A DNA stretch of 64,000 nt from Cucumis sativus (taxonomy: Eukaryota > Streptophyta > Magnoliopsida > Cucurbitales > Cucurbitaceae), in assembly GCF_000004075.3 (NCBI RefSeq), contig NC_026657.2, positions 38,302,732 through 38,366,731 of the forward strand. The letters are read 5' to 3'. Positions 51,287 to 62,437 of the stretch are shown here, piece by piece. The translations under genes and the position numbers were made by a program. Every line of letters begins with the position of its first letter. The stretch's first letter is position 1. Under the pieces are notes generated by a model that was not told where the DNA came from, ran no database searches, and worked only from the letters and a program-made list of their open reading frames with translations.

Positions 51287-52260
51287 ATAAATTTGTGACA
51301 ATGGACCTCTCTTGAGCGATGCAGTCCTGATTGGCCCGTAATTTACCTTTCTCATGATTTTCAAATTTAGATAAGGATGAGATTCCAAGTATTAACACTA
51401 CGCACAACAATGAAGGGTACTTCTATTAACTAAACAATTATGTGAAAGAATTGATGATCATTTACTCGTTCATATACGAGCATATAAATAATTAAACGAT
51501 AAATATCAAAACGATTGTGTGAAACATATTAAACAATTGTGTATAAAGAACCAAACGATCGTTTGTACTTTGTTACATGATATTGTATAAATAACTGTTT
51601 GATAATTTTGACTTTATTACACGGTCGTGGATGATTGTATCGTGCAAAGGAAAAAACAATTGTTTGCACTTACGTTTGTTTATGAAATCATATTTAAGCA
51701 AACATGAAATCAAACATTTACCTTCATATATCGAGAGAGATGATTGGAGAAATATTTTATAGCAAAAAATATAGAATGATAATTAATGTCTTGGATAAAC
51801 TTTTATTGTTCTATCGTTGATACAAGTTTATTAAATGCTTATCTATAAACCTCAAGCTTATATTGGTCATGGATTGAGAACGGGAATTGAATTCTCTAAG
51901 ACCTAATTTACAGTTGTTCCTCAATAGCTCAGTGGTAGAGCAGTTGATCGTTAACCGATTGATCGTAGGTTAGAAACACATTTTTGCTATTCTACTAATA
52001 CTTGTACTTGCTCTGCTATTCTGCACGAGCGTGGCCAACCATAAAGTTAAAAAATATTAGTTTTACATATGAAGAAAACATATGTAAAACTTTTTTAATT
52101 TTATTTTAGGTTGCTTCATGAAAATTTGCATATTTCCTTCTGGTCGTATAAGTAATTTTCATTTGTCATTGGCAAAGTAGGATCCGAAATGAAACCTTTA
52201 CGCCAAATGTAAAAAAGGCGAAGTTAGATTACTTGCATTGCAAGTTCTGCATTGGTGGCT
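51287..52260. other. Spacer left of the kinase cluster
   Basis: No gene is seen. It contains a patch with repeated CGATCGTTTG/ACGATTGTGT words (about 51490-51670) and a plastid-type tRNA-Asn fossil (51918-51985). Confidence 0.6.
51918..51985 (+). pseudogene. tRNA-Asn(GUU) fossil of plastid type
   Basis: The run TCCTCAATAGCTCAGTGGTA then GAGCAGTTGATC-GTTAAC follows plastid trnN-GUU through the D-arm and anticodon arm (anticodon GTT at about 51950). The variable and T arm (CGATTGATCGTAGGTTAGAA) are still visible. The 3' acceptor strand no longer pairs with the 5' TCCTCAA, and most differences from my memory of the plastid gene are C/T or G/A. It looks like a decaying organelle-DNA insertion, not a working tRNA gene. 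Mitochondrial trnN is itself plastid-derived in many plants, so the immediate source could be either organelle. Confidence 0.7.
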
Positions 52261-52271
52261 CAAAAACAGTC

Positions 52272-52741
52272 ACGGCGGGTTCTCTCAGCGGCTCCATGAA
52301 GATGAAATTTGCAATCGGATCAAGCTCGGGAAGATGGATAATTCTTAGCTGCCATCTGAATACGCCAAATTTCGATCGAACTATTCAGATTTTGAAGTTT
52401 CAATAATCGATTTGTTAATCGAGTATATCAATCATTCGATTTAATCTGTCGCTGTCTTGAATTCGAATTGAGATATATTTATAAATTATGATCTCTGGGA
52501 ACTGTCGATGAGAAAGCCAAAATGTCGATTCATTCAGGAAGTTACCTCGGAATCAGCAATTAGCGACAGGATAGGAAAGGGCAAGAGGATGGATATTCTT
52601 CTTCGGAATTTCATCCCTCTTTTTTGTCCGATTTCTTCTCTTTATCTAAGGGAAAATCTCTTGAATAGGATAAGGTTGAAAGAAAAAATGCCAAAGTGGA
52701 AGAAACATGGGAGGGATGAACTAGATTTGGCTTTCATCTGA
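52272..52741 (+). pseudogene. Decayed copy of the small locus upstream of the kinase (unit 1)
   Basis: Two blocks match the locus at 56807-57918. Block 1 (52272-52330) follows its first exon: CGGCGGGTTCTCTC, GGCTCCATGAAGATGAAATT. It has one codon fewer and ACG where unit 2 has the start ATG, and the donor GGTAAGA of unit 2 reads GGGAAGA here. Block 2 (52669-52741) follows a shared TTGAATAG acceptor and ends ...ELDLAFI-stop against ...EPDVAFF-stop in unit 2. With the start and donor lost it is probably dead. It shows that the duplication carried more than the kinase. Confidence 0.45.
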
Positions 52742-53723
52742 TTTTGATCCTTCAAAGTACGTGCTAACTCTCTGTTTCTTTTTCAGAAGTAGCTCTCTGA
52801 AATGTGTCTGGATTAGATAGCTTCAATTATAATTGTTTTGAGCTTCGTAAATTTTGATCAATTTCGTTGTTACTTACGATAATGTTGTGTCCAGTTAGTG
52901 GATCACTCATATAGAAATTTAAGCAAATTAGTGATATATGATTTGGAAGTTCATATTTATTTTCTATTTAGTTTATGGTTCCTGTCTGAAGGAAGGAATG
53001 TTGAAGAGGACAGACAGATATTAACAATGTTTAGGGGAGAAAGAACCAATTCTTTTAAAATATTCAAATATACCGGTTTACGCCCTAACCTCGAGACAAC
53101 CCGCTGATCTTAGAACATCTGAGTGTCGTTAATGAAACTCATAGGAAGTTAATGAGTTAGTTATCGAGACTAATGTCTTGTTTTTTACCACTAGGCCAAG
53201 TGAAATCTAGTAAAATATTGTCATACAAAACAAAGGACAATGAAATGAATTGGGATTGGTTCCATTGTTGTTTTTTTAGAAAAAATTAGGGGTATTGATT
53301 TAAAGTATACAAAGCTTAACGGGTGTCACCAACACTTATGTAGAGGCTTGAACACATGATCTTCTTGGACCACCTGCTCTGATACCATATTAAACCACCG
53401 ATTCACCCAAAAGCTTAAACTAGTGGTTGAAGGTAAATTTAAATATATATCACCAACAAAGGGAATGCACAAAAACTCTAGTGAGTTAAAAAGACAAACA
53501 GGAGGATAATTTGAAAAGAGTCGAGATAGAGAGAGATTCAAAGATAGATTGATGTTTTGCATCAGTATTCAACTTACTTACTTTTACTCCTAGAAGTATT
53601 TATGTTATGCTTAATGATCTTTGATCAAACAAACATGAACCAAATGAATTGAGCATGTTTTATAATTTCTTGACTCTGATTCTGTTTTGTAGTTAGTTTA
53701 AATATCAATTTGCCTCCCTTAGA

Positions 53724-55232
53724 ATGGCTACAGGCTTCTCTCCGCCAAATTACTATGCTGACCGAAGATCGGAAGCAAGAGCAATTTGTGAGTATCTAAT
53801 CCTTGTTGTTTGTGGTAAAATATGAAAGAGTATCCTCTGAATTATTATTGTGTGATACACTTTAGATCAAAATTCATTGATACGGATTAGGCTTTTGTAT
53901 ATCTCACCATTTCAATAAAAAACATTGGGGCTTGCAGATGTAGTTTTGATCTTGGTGCTTTTTTCTGTGGTTGCTGCAATTGGTTGCTGCTTTTCTAAAA
54001 AAGTGAGACAAAATTGTCTAACGGAGCTGGAAAATGCACTTGTTCCTCCATCTCCACCAAGGTTTGCTTCTGCACCAAATTTGGCACATCAACCAATGCA
54101 CAATAATGTAATTCAAGTTTGGGAAATTGATGCACCAACAATGGAGAAATTCATTCAAGAACTGGCAAAAGAAAAGCCAATAAGGTTCACTGCTCAGCAA
54201 CTATATATTTTCACTCGCAATTATTCAACAATACTTGGGGCTGGAGCATTCAGTACAGTCTACAAAGGTGAGTTCCCAAATGGGGTTAAGATTGCTGTGA
54301 AGGTTCTAAATAGAAACTCAGATAAACAGGCTGAGCAGCAATTTATGGCTGAGGTAGGAACAATTGGCAAAACTTATCATAGACATTTGGTTAGGCTTTA
54401 TGGTTTTTGTTATGATCAATATATGGGTGCATTGGTATTTGAGTATATGGAAAATGGATCTTTGGATAAATATTTGTTTGGCAAAAATCAAGATGTTGAT
54501 TGGGGGAAATTACATGATGTAGCCATTGGGACTGCTAAAGGTCTTACTTACTTGCATGAGGAATGCCAAGAGAGAATCATTCATTATGATATAAAGCCAG
54601 CTAACATCTTGTTGGATGCAAATTTCTCTCCCAAAGTTTGTGATTTTGGACTTGCCAAGCTTTGCCACAGGGATAGAACTCATATATCTCTCACTGGCTA
54701 TCGAGGCACCCCCGGATACTCGGCACCGGAGTTTTTTCTGAACAATTATCCCATAACGCACAAGTGTGATGTTTATAGCTTTGGAATGCTATTGTTTGAA
54801 ATTGTTGGTAGAAAAAAGAATGCTACTGTTACTCCTTCCGGGAACCTTGATTGGTTTCCTCGACACGTGTGGGATAAGTACAAAAAGCGCGAGTTAGAAG
54901 AAATTAGTCAAATATGTGGTATTGAAGAGAAAGATAAAGAGAGTGTGAGTAGAATGTGCAAGGTGGCTTTGTGGTGCATTCAAGACTCCCCCGACGAACG
55001 GCCGCCGATGAGTGTAGTGGTGAAGATGCTAGAGGGAGATGTAGAAATAATGGCGCCATCAAATCCATTTAAATTTTCGAATCCAACGCCAGTAGGGAAC
55101 AACAAACCGAATTTGCTACAAAGTAGTAGTAGTTCGAATTATTCGACATCGAGTGAAGAAATACATTCTTCTTGGTACAAGAAAGCTACTCCAATTATGA
55201 AGAAGTATGAAATACACATAGGTAGTTCATAA
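53724..55232 (+). CDS. Receptor-like kinase with minimal ectodomain (kinase 1)
   Basis: Two exons, 53724-53787 and 53938-55232, give 452 residues. The first exon encodes about 21 outer residues; the second opens with the membrane segment VVLILVLFSVVAAIGCC. The juxtamembrane part has VWEIDAPTMEKFIQELAKEK. The kinase has the nucleotide loop GAGAFSTVYKG (last glycine replaced by Ser), the lysine in IAVKVL, the catalytic loop IIHYDIKPANILLD, CDFGLAKL and GTPGYSAPE. HYD instead of HRD makes it a non-RD kinase, the class linked to immune receptors. It looks most like LRK10/SD2-type receptor kinases, but it has no lectin or GUB_WAK ectodomain, so ligand binding would need a partner. The tail ends SSWYKKATPIMKKYEIHIGS. 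Confidence 0.9.
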
Positions 55233-56806
55233 TTTAGAAGTTGAAAGATTTGTGTTGAGGTTTTAATTTATAATCTTCGTATCCCTTTCCTTTGAAGTAC
55301 GAAGTTCTCAATGGATCGATTTATAGAGACATTTTGGTAATCTGATAGTTACTTATGGTTGATTGTTGGACAAAAGGATAGCTAGTGCCTTAGTACGTGT
55401 TTGAATTGATTTTTTAAGCGTTTAAATAAATATCCATAAGTGTAAAAATATGTCTATAAACTCTTAGAAAAATCATTTCAAACGGATCCTTAATTTGGTG
55501 GACGAATTCTCATTTCATACTGTTCAATTTTATGTATTTACTTTAAATCGCCGTATTGTTCTTTTAATCTCCTAATTTTGAAGGACACGTGCATCTGATC
55601 AATGAGCTTCAAACATACCCTTTTGGTCCTAATTCTCTCCGTTTCTTTTTCTAGAAAATTTGCATTTGATCCTTGATGTTTCAAAATATAATTCTTTTAG
55701 TCCCGAATTGTTAACAATATGTTGAAAATGTCTCTGAGTGGTTTTCTATACTCAATTTTCAAAATCTTTTATCTTCCTATGAGTAAAGGATAGTAATGAA
55801 ATTGGCTTTGTTTCAGCGTCACTGCTATATAATTATATGCATTTTTTAATTAAAAAAATATGCTTAAGAAATAATTTTAGCGATAGGTATTTTTTTAAAA
55901 CAATATTTTTCCAAATTAAAATAGTAAAAAATAGTATAGCAATCTTTTAAATCTAATTTTAAATTACAAAATTTAGAGACTAAAAAAAGTTTATTTTAAA
56001 CTTAGGTACAATACAAACTTATTTTAAAAAACTCTAAAACTAAAACCAAACGCAGGTATTCTACGAAATATTAGAGTTAAAAAGTGTAAATTATTCTTGT
56101 TCTTTTTTAGTGCAATAATATATATTACGATACACGTAAACGAATATAGTAATTTATAGCAATCTATCACGATAAACTAAAATATTTTAAGCAGTTTTAT
56201 CGTTTAAAATAAATTCTCAAATACAAAATATCAAAATAATGACAAAAACCATTATCAAAATTAAGGAGCTAAAATAATAACATGGGTTCTTAATGCACTA
56301 AAAAAAGCAAATATTAATAGATTTAGTCATGTCATGAATTTTAACTTAAAATATCACTTTTACCTCTAAGAAAAATTACTTTATTTTTAAAAAATGTTCT
56401 AAAAATACTTATCCATATAAAAAAATAACATAATTTATATGTGATAGACCACTTGATGTATATTGATCTATCGTATAGAAAATAAGATGTTTTTAAAAAA
56501 TAAAAAAAGTTTAAAAACTATTTACATTTTATATAACAAAACTATTTACGGTCGATCTTTCTATAAACAATAAATATTTTTTGTTAAAAATATCCAATAT
56601 TTAATCATTCGAAATTAATTTTTACTATGATAATAATAATAATAATATATTACCTAAAAAGAAGGGCTGAAAAGGAAAGACTAACAATAAATCTAATATT
56701 TATTAGGTTTCAATTGAATTCCGCGGGAATTTATTAAGTTTAGCTGTTAATGAGACTTTTCTACTCTCTCCGATAGACTTCTTACAAGTTTTGTCAAAAT
56801 TTTGCC
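55233..56806. other. Spacer between kinase 1 and the second duplication unit
   Basis: AT-rich, no gene. It holds a perfect-looking small foldback element (55399-55483) and weak CTATCAC/GATAG hairpin debris around 56090-56210 and 56400-56500. Confidence 0.6.
55399..55483. mobile_element. 85-bp foldback element
   Basis: The left end GTTTGAATTGATTTTTTAAG and the right end CTTAGAAAAATCATTTCAAA are inverted repeats with two mismatches and a one-base gap. They enclose about 44 bp. Solo left-end-like words occur at about 17926, 18016 and 24305 (GTGTTTGAATT), so this is a dispersed family of very small inverted-repeat elements. Confidence 0.65.
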
Positions 56807-57918
56807 ATGGCGGGTCCTCTCTTCACCGGCCCCATGAACATGAAATTTGGCATTGGAAGAAGCTTGGTAAGAGGTAAAGCAGTTCTACACCACAAACATA
56901 TTACATTGACTCCACCGGTCAGCTCTGAAATTGATGTTTTTAAATTGTCGGTTGTTATATTAGGGTTTTGTTTCTTCATCATTTAAATAATACATTCATT
57001 TTGACTCTTCTTGTTCATTTTACCTTTCGCTGTCTGGGATGGCCCAAATCATTGAATGAAATATTGAATTATTGGTGAGAAAGTCAAATTTTAAGTTTCT
57101 TAGGAATTGATTATTGTTAGAAAATTCATGTCCAGGCGGAGATTTTTTTTTTGCCAGCATACCGAAACCTAACAAATCAACTGCAGAATGTTGATTAGTA
57201 AAATAAGGTTTTAGAAAGCCTGTAGTTTGGGTCGAGACGCATATTAGAATTCCCTAGAGAAGATTTACCCCTATGTGTAGGGATTTCTTTTTTTAAAAAA
57301 ATTTAAAATTTGATATCCATGGCTGTTCGCATTCCTTAGACAACCCATCCTACAACATTTGAGTGAAACTCTAAAAAATTAATTTATAGGTAGGTGGCAC
57401 CTGGATCAAACCGATGACTTCTTAGTAACTTATGTCCCCCATGATGGTTCTATGTGTTGGGAGTAGTTTGAAACTTCACTCTTAGGCTAGAACTCCCTAC
57501 AAGAAAGCTTGTGTATAGCTAAGTTACGAATTTCTGTTAGACTTATATGCTCACGAAAGACCCTTTTGCAATTGAATGTTTCAAAACAAGTGGAATAAGG
57601 TCCTGGTAAAAATGTGTTCCATATGATATGATTTAAAAAAAGTAAAGAAGAGCTAACCTCATTCCGTAAGTAACTTAAAATTTTAGTTTAAAGAGGGAAG
57701 GGGAGCCTGACTCCTTTTCACCCATTTATTCAACAATAATGATTGGGACAAGCAAGGGCCATGGGAATGGTTCTTCGTCAAAGTTTCATCTCAAATTCAT
57801 TTATATCTAAGAAATTTTTTTGAATAGAAGGTGGTGGAAACAGGAAAAGGTCAAAGAGAACATGGGACTATGGGAGGAAAAAACTGCTGTGGATGAACCA
57901 GATGTAGCATTCTTCTGA
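56807..57918 (+). CDS. Small unrecognised locus upstream of kinase 2 (two conserved blocks)
   Basis: An open frame starts at 56807 (MAGPLFTGPMNMKFGIGRSL, then a possible donor G|GTAAGAGG at about 56866). Read without splicing it ends at 56986 after 59 residues with a hydrophobic tail (LSVVILGFCFFII). A second block, 57828-57918, follows acceptor TTGAATAG and in one frame reads RWWKQEKVKENMGLWEEKTA then VDEPDVAFF-stop. Both blocks recur at 52272-52741 before kinase 1, with a codon-sized length difference in block 1. That suggests coding. However, the obvious donor does not bring block 2 into that frame, so the exon model is unresolved. I do not recognise the product. It could also be the leader of a non-coding transcript. 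Confidence 0.3.
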
Positions 57919-59182
57919 TTTTCCTATCGAGTAAGTGTAATTCTATATCTCATTGAATCTCTCTTGATTGAAAACTGCGATTAAAAGAATAAACATCTTT
58001 GGGCTACATGACAGGATTAGTTTGATTTCACCATATAATGACTTTGTTTTTCTTCACAAAATTTGATATGATTAGTTGGTACTTGGTATGATGCTCAGTT
58101 GATCAACCTTCAAACTGAGAAGTAAGCAAATCAGTGATGAGTTGTGAGTAGAATGGAATTTTGATATTTTAAGTAGTTGGGGAGAGAATTATTGAAAAGT
58201 TTTGAATGGCTAGAACTACTTGGGGAGGCTACACTGGTTATTATAGTTAGAGGTTGTTATAGTCTATGGATTATAATAGTTTGTGTTTAGGGTATAAATT
58301 ATTTAAGTATAGGTAGGAAATATTAAACAATGTAACAATAGAGAAAGAGAGAATGAGTATGAAATAGTAAAAACATTGTAGAAAAGAGAGATTTGAAATA
58401 GTAATACTCTAGTTAATTGTATGTTATTACAACTTGAGCCCCAAACATGAAGTGGGCTATAATTGTCCACTCTATCAACTTCATGTTGGTGGCCTAAACA
58501 CATCCTTGAAGATCAAAGTCCCATTATAGGTAGGTTGAAGGGGTGAATGTGTTAGAACTTTTTTTTGGAATATATTATAAAAAGTTAGCTAATTGATAAG
58601 AGGAATCAGGTTCTTGTAAGCATATTTTGGAGAGTAGTCCTGCAAAAGTAGAAGACTCTTAAGAGCTTGGAAGTTTTACATTTCTTTTCTTAAATGAATC
58701 AATAACATTTATCTATTGCTTTTCTCCTTTAATTTGTGGCTCCTATCAGGTAGGTATGTTGAAAGGGACTACAAACGTTAGCACAATTAATGGGAGAGAT
58801 CTAATCATTTCAATTTTCAAAATCTAAAAAATTCATGTTCACTGTGCTCCAAAATTAATTTACATTTCTTTTTAAATAGTAATACAATATCTTATTATTA
58901 TAATTCAACTTTCTGAATCCTGGTTCGTATCATCGTTGTGGTAGTTCTTTTTTAAATACTTCTGCCTTTTCAGCTCCTGGGCTATGGCAGAATTGAAGAT
59001 AGTGATTATAGCAATATGTTGTAGGAAAATACTAAAAACTTCAATAATCTATTAACAGACAAATAGAAAAACAGATTGATGTAGGTCGAGAAAGTGAGAG
59101 ATTTAAACATAGGTTGATGTTTGTTGTCAAATGGCATCATGTTGTTAACTCTTTATCACACTATCAACTTGTTTCCCTCAGA
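57919..59182. other. Upstream region of kinase 2
   Basis: No gene is seen. Parts align with the region upstream of kinase 1 (for example GTAAGCAAATCAGTGAT against TTAAGCAAATTAGTGAT, and GTCGAGAAAGTGAGAGATTT against GTCGAGATAGAGAGAGATTC). The promoter was therefore duplicated along with the gene. Confidence 0.55.
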
Positions 59183-60584
59183 ATGTCATCAGGGTTTTCT
59201 CCAACAAGTGACAATGGCGAAAATAATGCTGGAGCAGGATTATGTGAGTACCTTATCACTCTGTATGAAAAAATATGAAACATTATTGACACAAGTTAAA
59301 ATTCTCTTTATCTCACAAAAACATTGACTTGCAGATATACTTTTGAGCTTTGTGATTTTTGCTGTCATTGGTGCAATATCTTGCTGCTTTGCTAGGAAGG
59401 TGAGGCAGGGTATTGTAAGAGAGTTGCAAACTGTAGTTGCCTCAGCTACACCAAATTTGACACATTCACCAAATGTAGTTCAGATTTGGGAAATCGATCA
59501 ACCAACAATGGAGAAGTTCATCCGAGAAATGGCGGAAGAAAGGCCTGTAAGGCTCACTCCTCAACAACTGTATTGTTTCACGAGCAATTATTCCACACCA
59601 CTTGGGTCAGGAGGATTTGGTTCGGTCTACAAAGGTCAGTTTCCAAATGGGGTGAAGATTGCTGTGAAGGTTCTGAAGAGGAACGCAGATAGACAGGCAG
59701 AGGAACAATTTATGGCTGAGGTAGGAACAATTGGAAGAACTTATCATATAAACTTGGTTAGGCTTTATGGTTTTTGTTATGATCAATATATGGGTGCATT
59801 AGTATTTGAGTATATGGAAAATGGATCCTTGGATAAATATTTGTTTGGCAAAAATCAAGATATTGATTGGAGAAAGTTACATGATGTAGCCATTGGGACT
59901 GCTAAAGGTCTTGCTTACTTGCATGAGGAATGCCAACAGAGAATCATTCATTATGATATAAAGCCGGCTAACATCTTGTTGGATGCAAATTTCTCTCCCA
60001 AAGTTGGTGATTTTGGACTTGCCAAGCTTTGCAACAGGGATATAACCCACATGTCCCTCACTGGTTATCGAGGCACGCCGGGATATTCGGCTCCAGAATT
60101 CTTGTTCTTTAATTATCCGATAACGCACAAATGCGATGTATATAGTTTCGGAATGGTATTGTTTGAGATTGTTGGAAGAAAAAGAAATGCTGGAGTTACA
60201 GATTCTGGGAACCCTGATTGGTTGCCGCAACATGTTTGGGATAATTATGAAAAGGGTAAACTAGAAGAGCTCACTCTAATGTGTGGCATTGAAGAAGACA
60301 ATAAAGAGAGAGCTAACAGAATGTGTGAGGTTGCTTTGTGGTGCGTTCAAGACTCTCCAGACAACCGGCCGCCTATGAGTACAGTGGTGAGGATGCTTGA
60401 AGGAGGAGTAGAAATAATGCCACCACCAAAGCCATTTCTTTACTTGCAATCAACTGCAAAAAGAAACGCACAACAAACTAGTAATAGTTCAGATTATTCA
60501 ACTTCCAATGAAGAAAGTGGGTCAGTATGGTACAAGGACACTCCAATAATGAAGAAGTACGAAATACAGATAGCTAGTTCTTGA
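59183..60584 (+). CDS. Receptor-like kinase with minimal ectodomain (kinase 2)
   Basis: Two exons, 59183-59243 and 59335-60584, give 436 residues. It is the tandem paralogue of the gene at 53724, with the intron at the same place and phase. The short outer part is MSSGFSPTSDNGENNAGAGL; the membrane segment is ILLSFVIFAVIGAISCCFA. The kinase has an intact loop GSGGFGSVYKG, IAVKVLKR, the non-RD catalytic loop IIHYDIKPANILLD, GDFGLAKL and GTPGYSAPE. The C-terminal tail (SVWYKDTPIMKKYEIQIASS) is as conserved between the paralogues as the kinase core, suggesting a docking or regulatory role. The long stretch from MAEVGTIG to LLDANFSPKV is nearly identical to kinase 1, pointing to recent duplication or gene conversion. 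Confidence 0.92.
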
Positions 60585-60769
60585 TTTGAAAGAAAAAAGA
60601 TTGTCTTTTGGCTTAAACATGGTTTTTCTTCTTCTTTAAAACTTATGGAAAATGTAGTCATTTGGTTTATTTTTTCCGTGAGAGGTAAGTGTTTGATCTT
60701 GAGATTGATAATACAAAAACTATGACATTTTAACTATGCTCATTATAAAACTATGACAGTAATATATTG

Positions 60770-61260
60770 GAACCCAAATCTCGAACATAGAATGGATAGA
60801 ATATGAATTTAGAACTTTATTGCTAGTGGTAGAATTACAATGTAACAATCGAATTAAATAGAAACCTAATTCGATTAACAACTTTTCCTCACCATTTTGT
60901 TACTCTCTCTTTCAAGAATATACATAAATGACTTCCCACTTAGAAGCTAACTCTTTTATTTATATTTCTTCTTACTAATTGTGATCTCCTCCTATTGGTT
61001 ACAATCTTCACTATTTCACTCTCCCGTTTTCCTTCTTTATTATTTTTCTCCTAGTGTATTCATGGATTTGTGAGTGGTCTATCATTGCATTCTCGATCCA
61101 GTTTCACCTTGTCCTCAAGGTGAAAATCAAGAAAAGATTGTTGAAAGTCATCATAATTTTTCCAAGTTGCCTTGTGGCTCGACAATCCCTTCTAGCTCAT
61201 CAAAACCTCCCAAACTCCCTTATCAGTTAAGGAAGCTATTGCTGTTTTTTTTTCCTCAAC
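60770..61260 (-). mobile_element. Ty3/gypsy fossil, 3' end (integrase tail and flank)
   Basis: On the minus strand, about 61085-61250 encodes remnants of the chromodomain-type tail seen at the end of plant gypsy polyproteins (WKGLSSH-like, ATWKNYDDFQQSF, DFHLEDKVKLDREC). The purine-rich stretch beyond it may be the polypurine tract, followed by LTR-like sequence down to about 60770. The rest of the element is missing. It is old and broken in several places. Confidence 0.6.
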
Positions 61261-61289
61261 ATTGATTAAGTATTGCTAATTTGTGAGGA

Positions 61290-61780
61290 CAAGGATATGA
61301 TGAAGCATGTAGTATGAAAAGTGAATTGTTCCATGGCTTGAAAGCACTTATTTTGAAAGAAAATGAATGTGCTTTTTACGTTTATTGTTTTGCTCATCAA
61401 CTTCAATTAGCTCTTATAAATACTACAAAAAATCATATGAAAATTGTCGGTCTTTTCCTTATTGCTACAAATGTAGTGAATGTTATTGGAGCATCAACGA
61501 AACATCTAGATATTTGTATCATTATCGTGTTGAAGTCTTCTATGCTGTCATTGATATGCAACTTCAAGAGTTGAATAACTGTTTTACTGAAACAAGTACT
61601 GAATTGCTTCTCTGTGTGGCCTGTTTGAATCCGAGTAATTTATTTGCTGCTTTTCATAGCCAAAAACTTAATCGACTTACTTAGTTTTATCCAAGAGACT
61701 TTTCAGCTATTGAATTCTCTATGCATGAGGATCAACTTCAAAATTACATTATTATTGATATCCATTTAAAGTTTGTTGAA
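61290..61780 (+). pseudogene. hAT-superfamily (zf-MYM/TTF-type) transposase remnant
   Basis: Successive frames read FHGLKALILKENECAFYVYC then FAHQLQLALINTTKNHMKIV, VVNVIGASTKHLD, YHYRVEVFYAVIDMQLQELN then NCFTETSTELLLCVACLNPS, and FYPRDFSAIEFSMHEDQLQN-like text. This is the DUF4371/hAT core of the TTF-type zinc-finger (ZMYM1-like) transposase family. The frame changes between the FKS-stop and VEVFYAV parts, a stop follows LNRLT, and neither the N-terminal TTF finger nor the C-terminal dimerisation region is present, so it is a dead fragment. Confidence 0.75.
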
Positions 61781-62437
61781 CATTTAGTTGATAAGTGCCC
61801 TCAGAAATTGTTTGGAGTTGTTTCGAACCAGACTTCCACATCCCATCAGGGGAGAGTTTTTGCCACTAATAGGAAGGAGGCCGAGAAAGCTAGCACAATG
61901 GTGACAGGTACGCTCCCAATCTTGGGAGACCTTGCTTTAGTATTATTTGACTCAGGTTTGTTCAGCATATGAGTTTAGAGGTAGAACCTTTGAGTCACAT
62001 GTTGTCTGTCTCTACTCCATCTGGAGAAATTATGTTGTCAAGAGAAAAGATAAATCATGTCAAATTGAAATAGTAGAGCATGTTTTAGATGTAATCTAAT
62101 TAGTATTAGGCATGCGAGATTTTGATTTAATATTAGACATGGATTGACTATCTGCTATCCATGCAAGCATAGATTGTTCCCGTAAGGAGGTAGTTTTTAA
62201 CCCTCTTGAGGCAACTAGTTTCAAGTAAAAGGGAGTAGGAATTGTGGTCCTACCCAAGATTACTTCGGCCATTGGCCAGTAAGTTTATCAACTAGGGTAC
62301 CAGAAGTATTTTAGCTAGTGTTGTAGACACCAGAAATCTCGAGGTATCCTTATCATCTGAGCCAGTGGTAAGAGAATATCATGATGTTTTCCAGTAAGAT
62401 GTGGTTTGGGGACGAACCAAGTGGAAGCTGGTGGGTA
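61781..62437 (+). mobile_element. Ty3/gypsy fossil: gag end and protease region
   Basis: Translated text follows the gypsy pattern in order: a gag/linker end (GRVFATNRKEAEKASTMVTG, TLPILGDLALVLFDSG, the last holding the protease active-site region), SVSTPSGEIMLSREK, DFDLILDMDWL-like, and VREYHDVF at the start of the reverse-transcriptase linker. The reverse transcriptase and integrase are absent. The piece is degraded, with multiple breaks, and abuts the hAT remnant. Confidence 0.75.

Noticed and set aside
51918-51985. Functional nuclear tRNA-Asn gene
   Set aside because: The acceptor stem cannot form and conserved T-loop bases are altered (GGTTAGAAAC), so it is listed as a fossil.
53924-55232. 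Kinase 1 starting at a frame upstream of 53938 (MGLAD...)
   Set aside because: That start lies in intron sequence (it begins with TTG, not ATG) before a clear TTGCAG acceptor. The short ATG exon at 53724 joins in frame and matches the structure of kinase 2.
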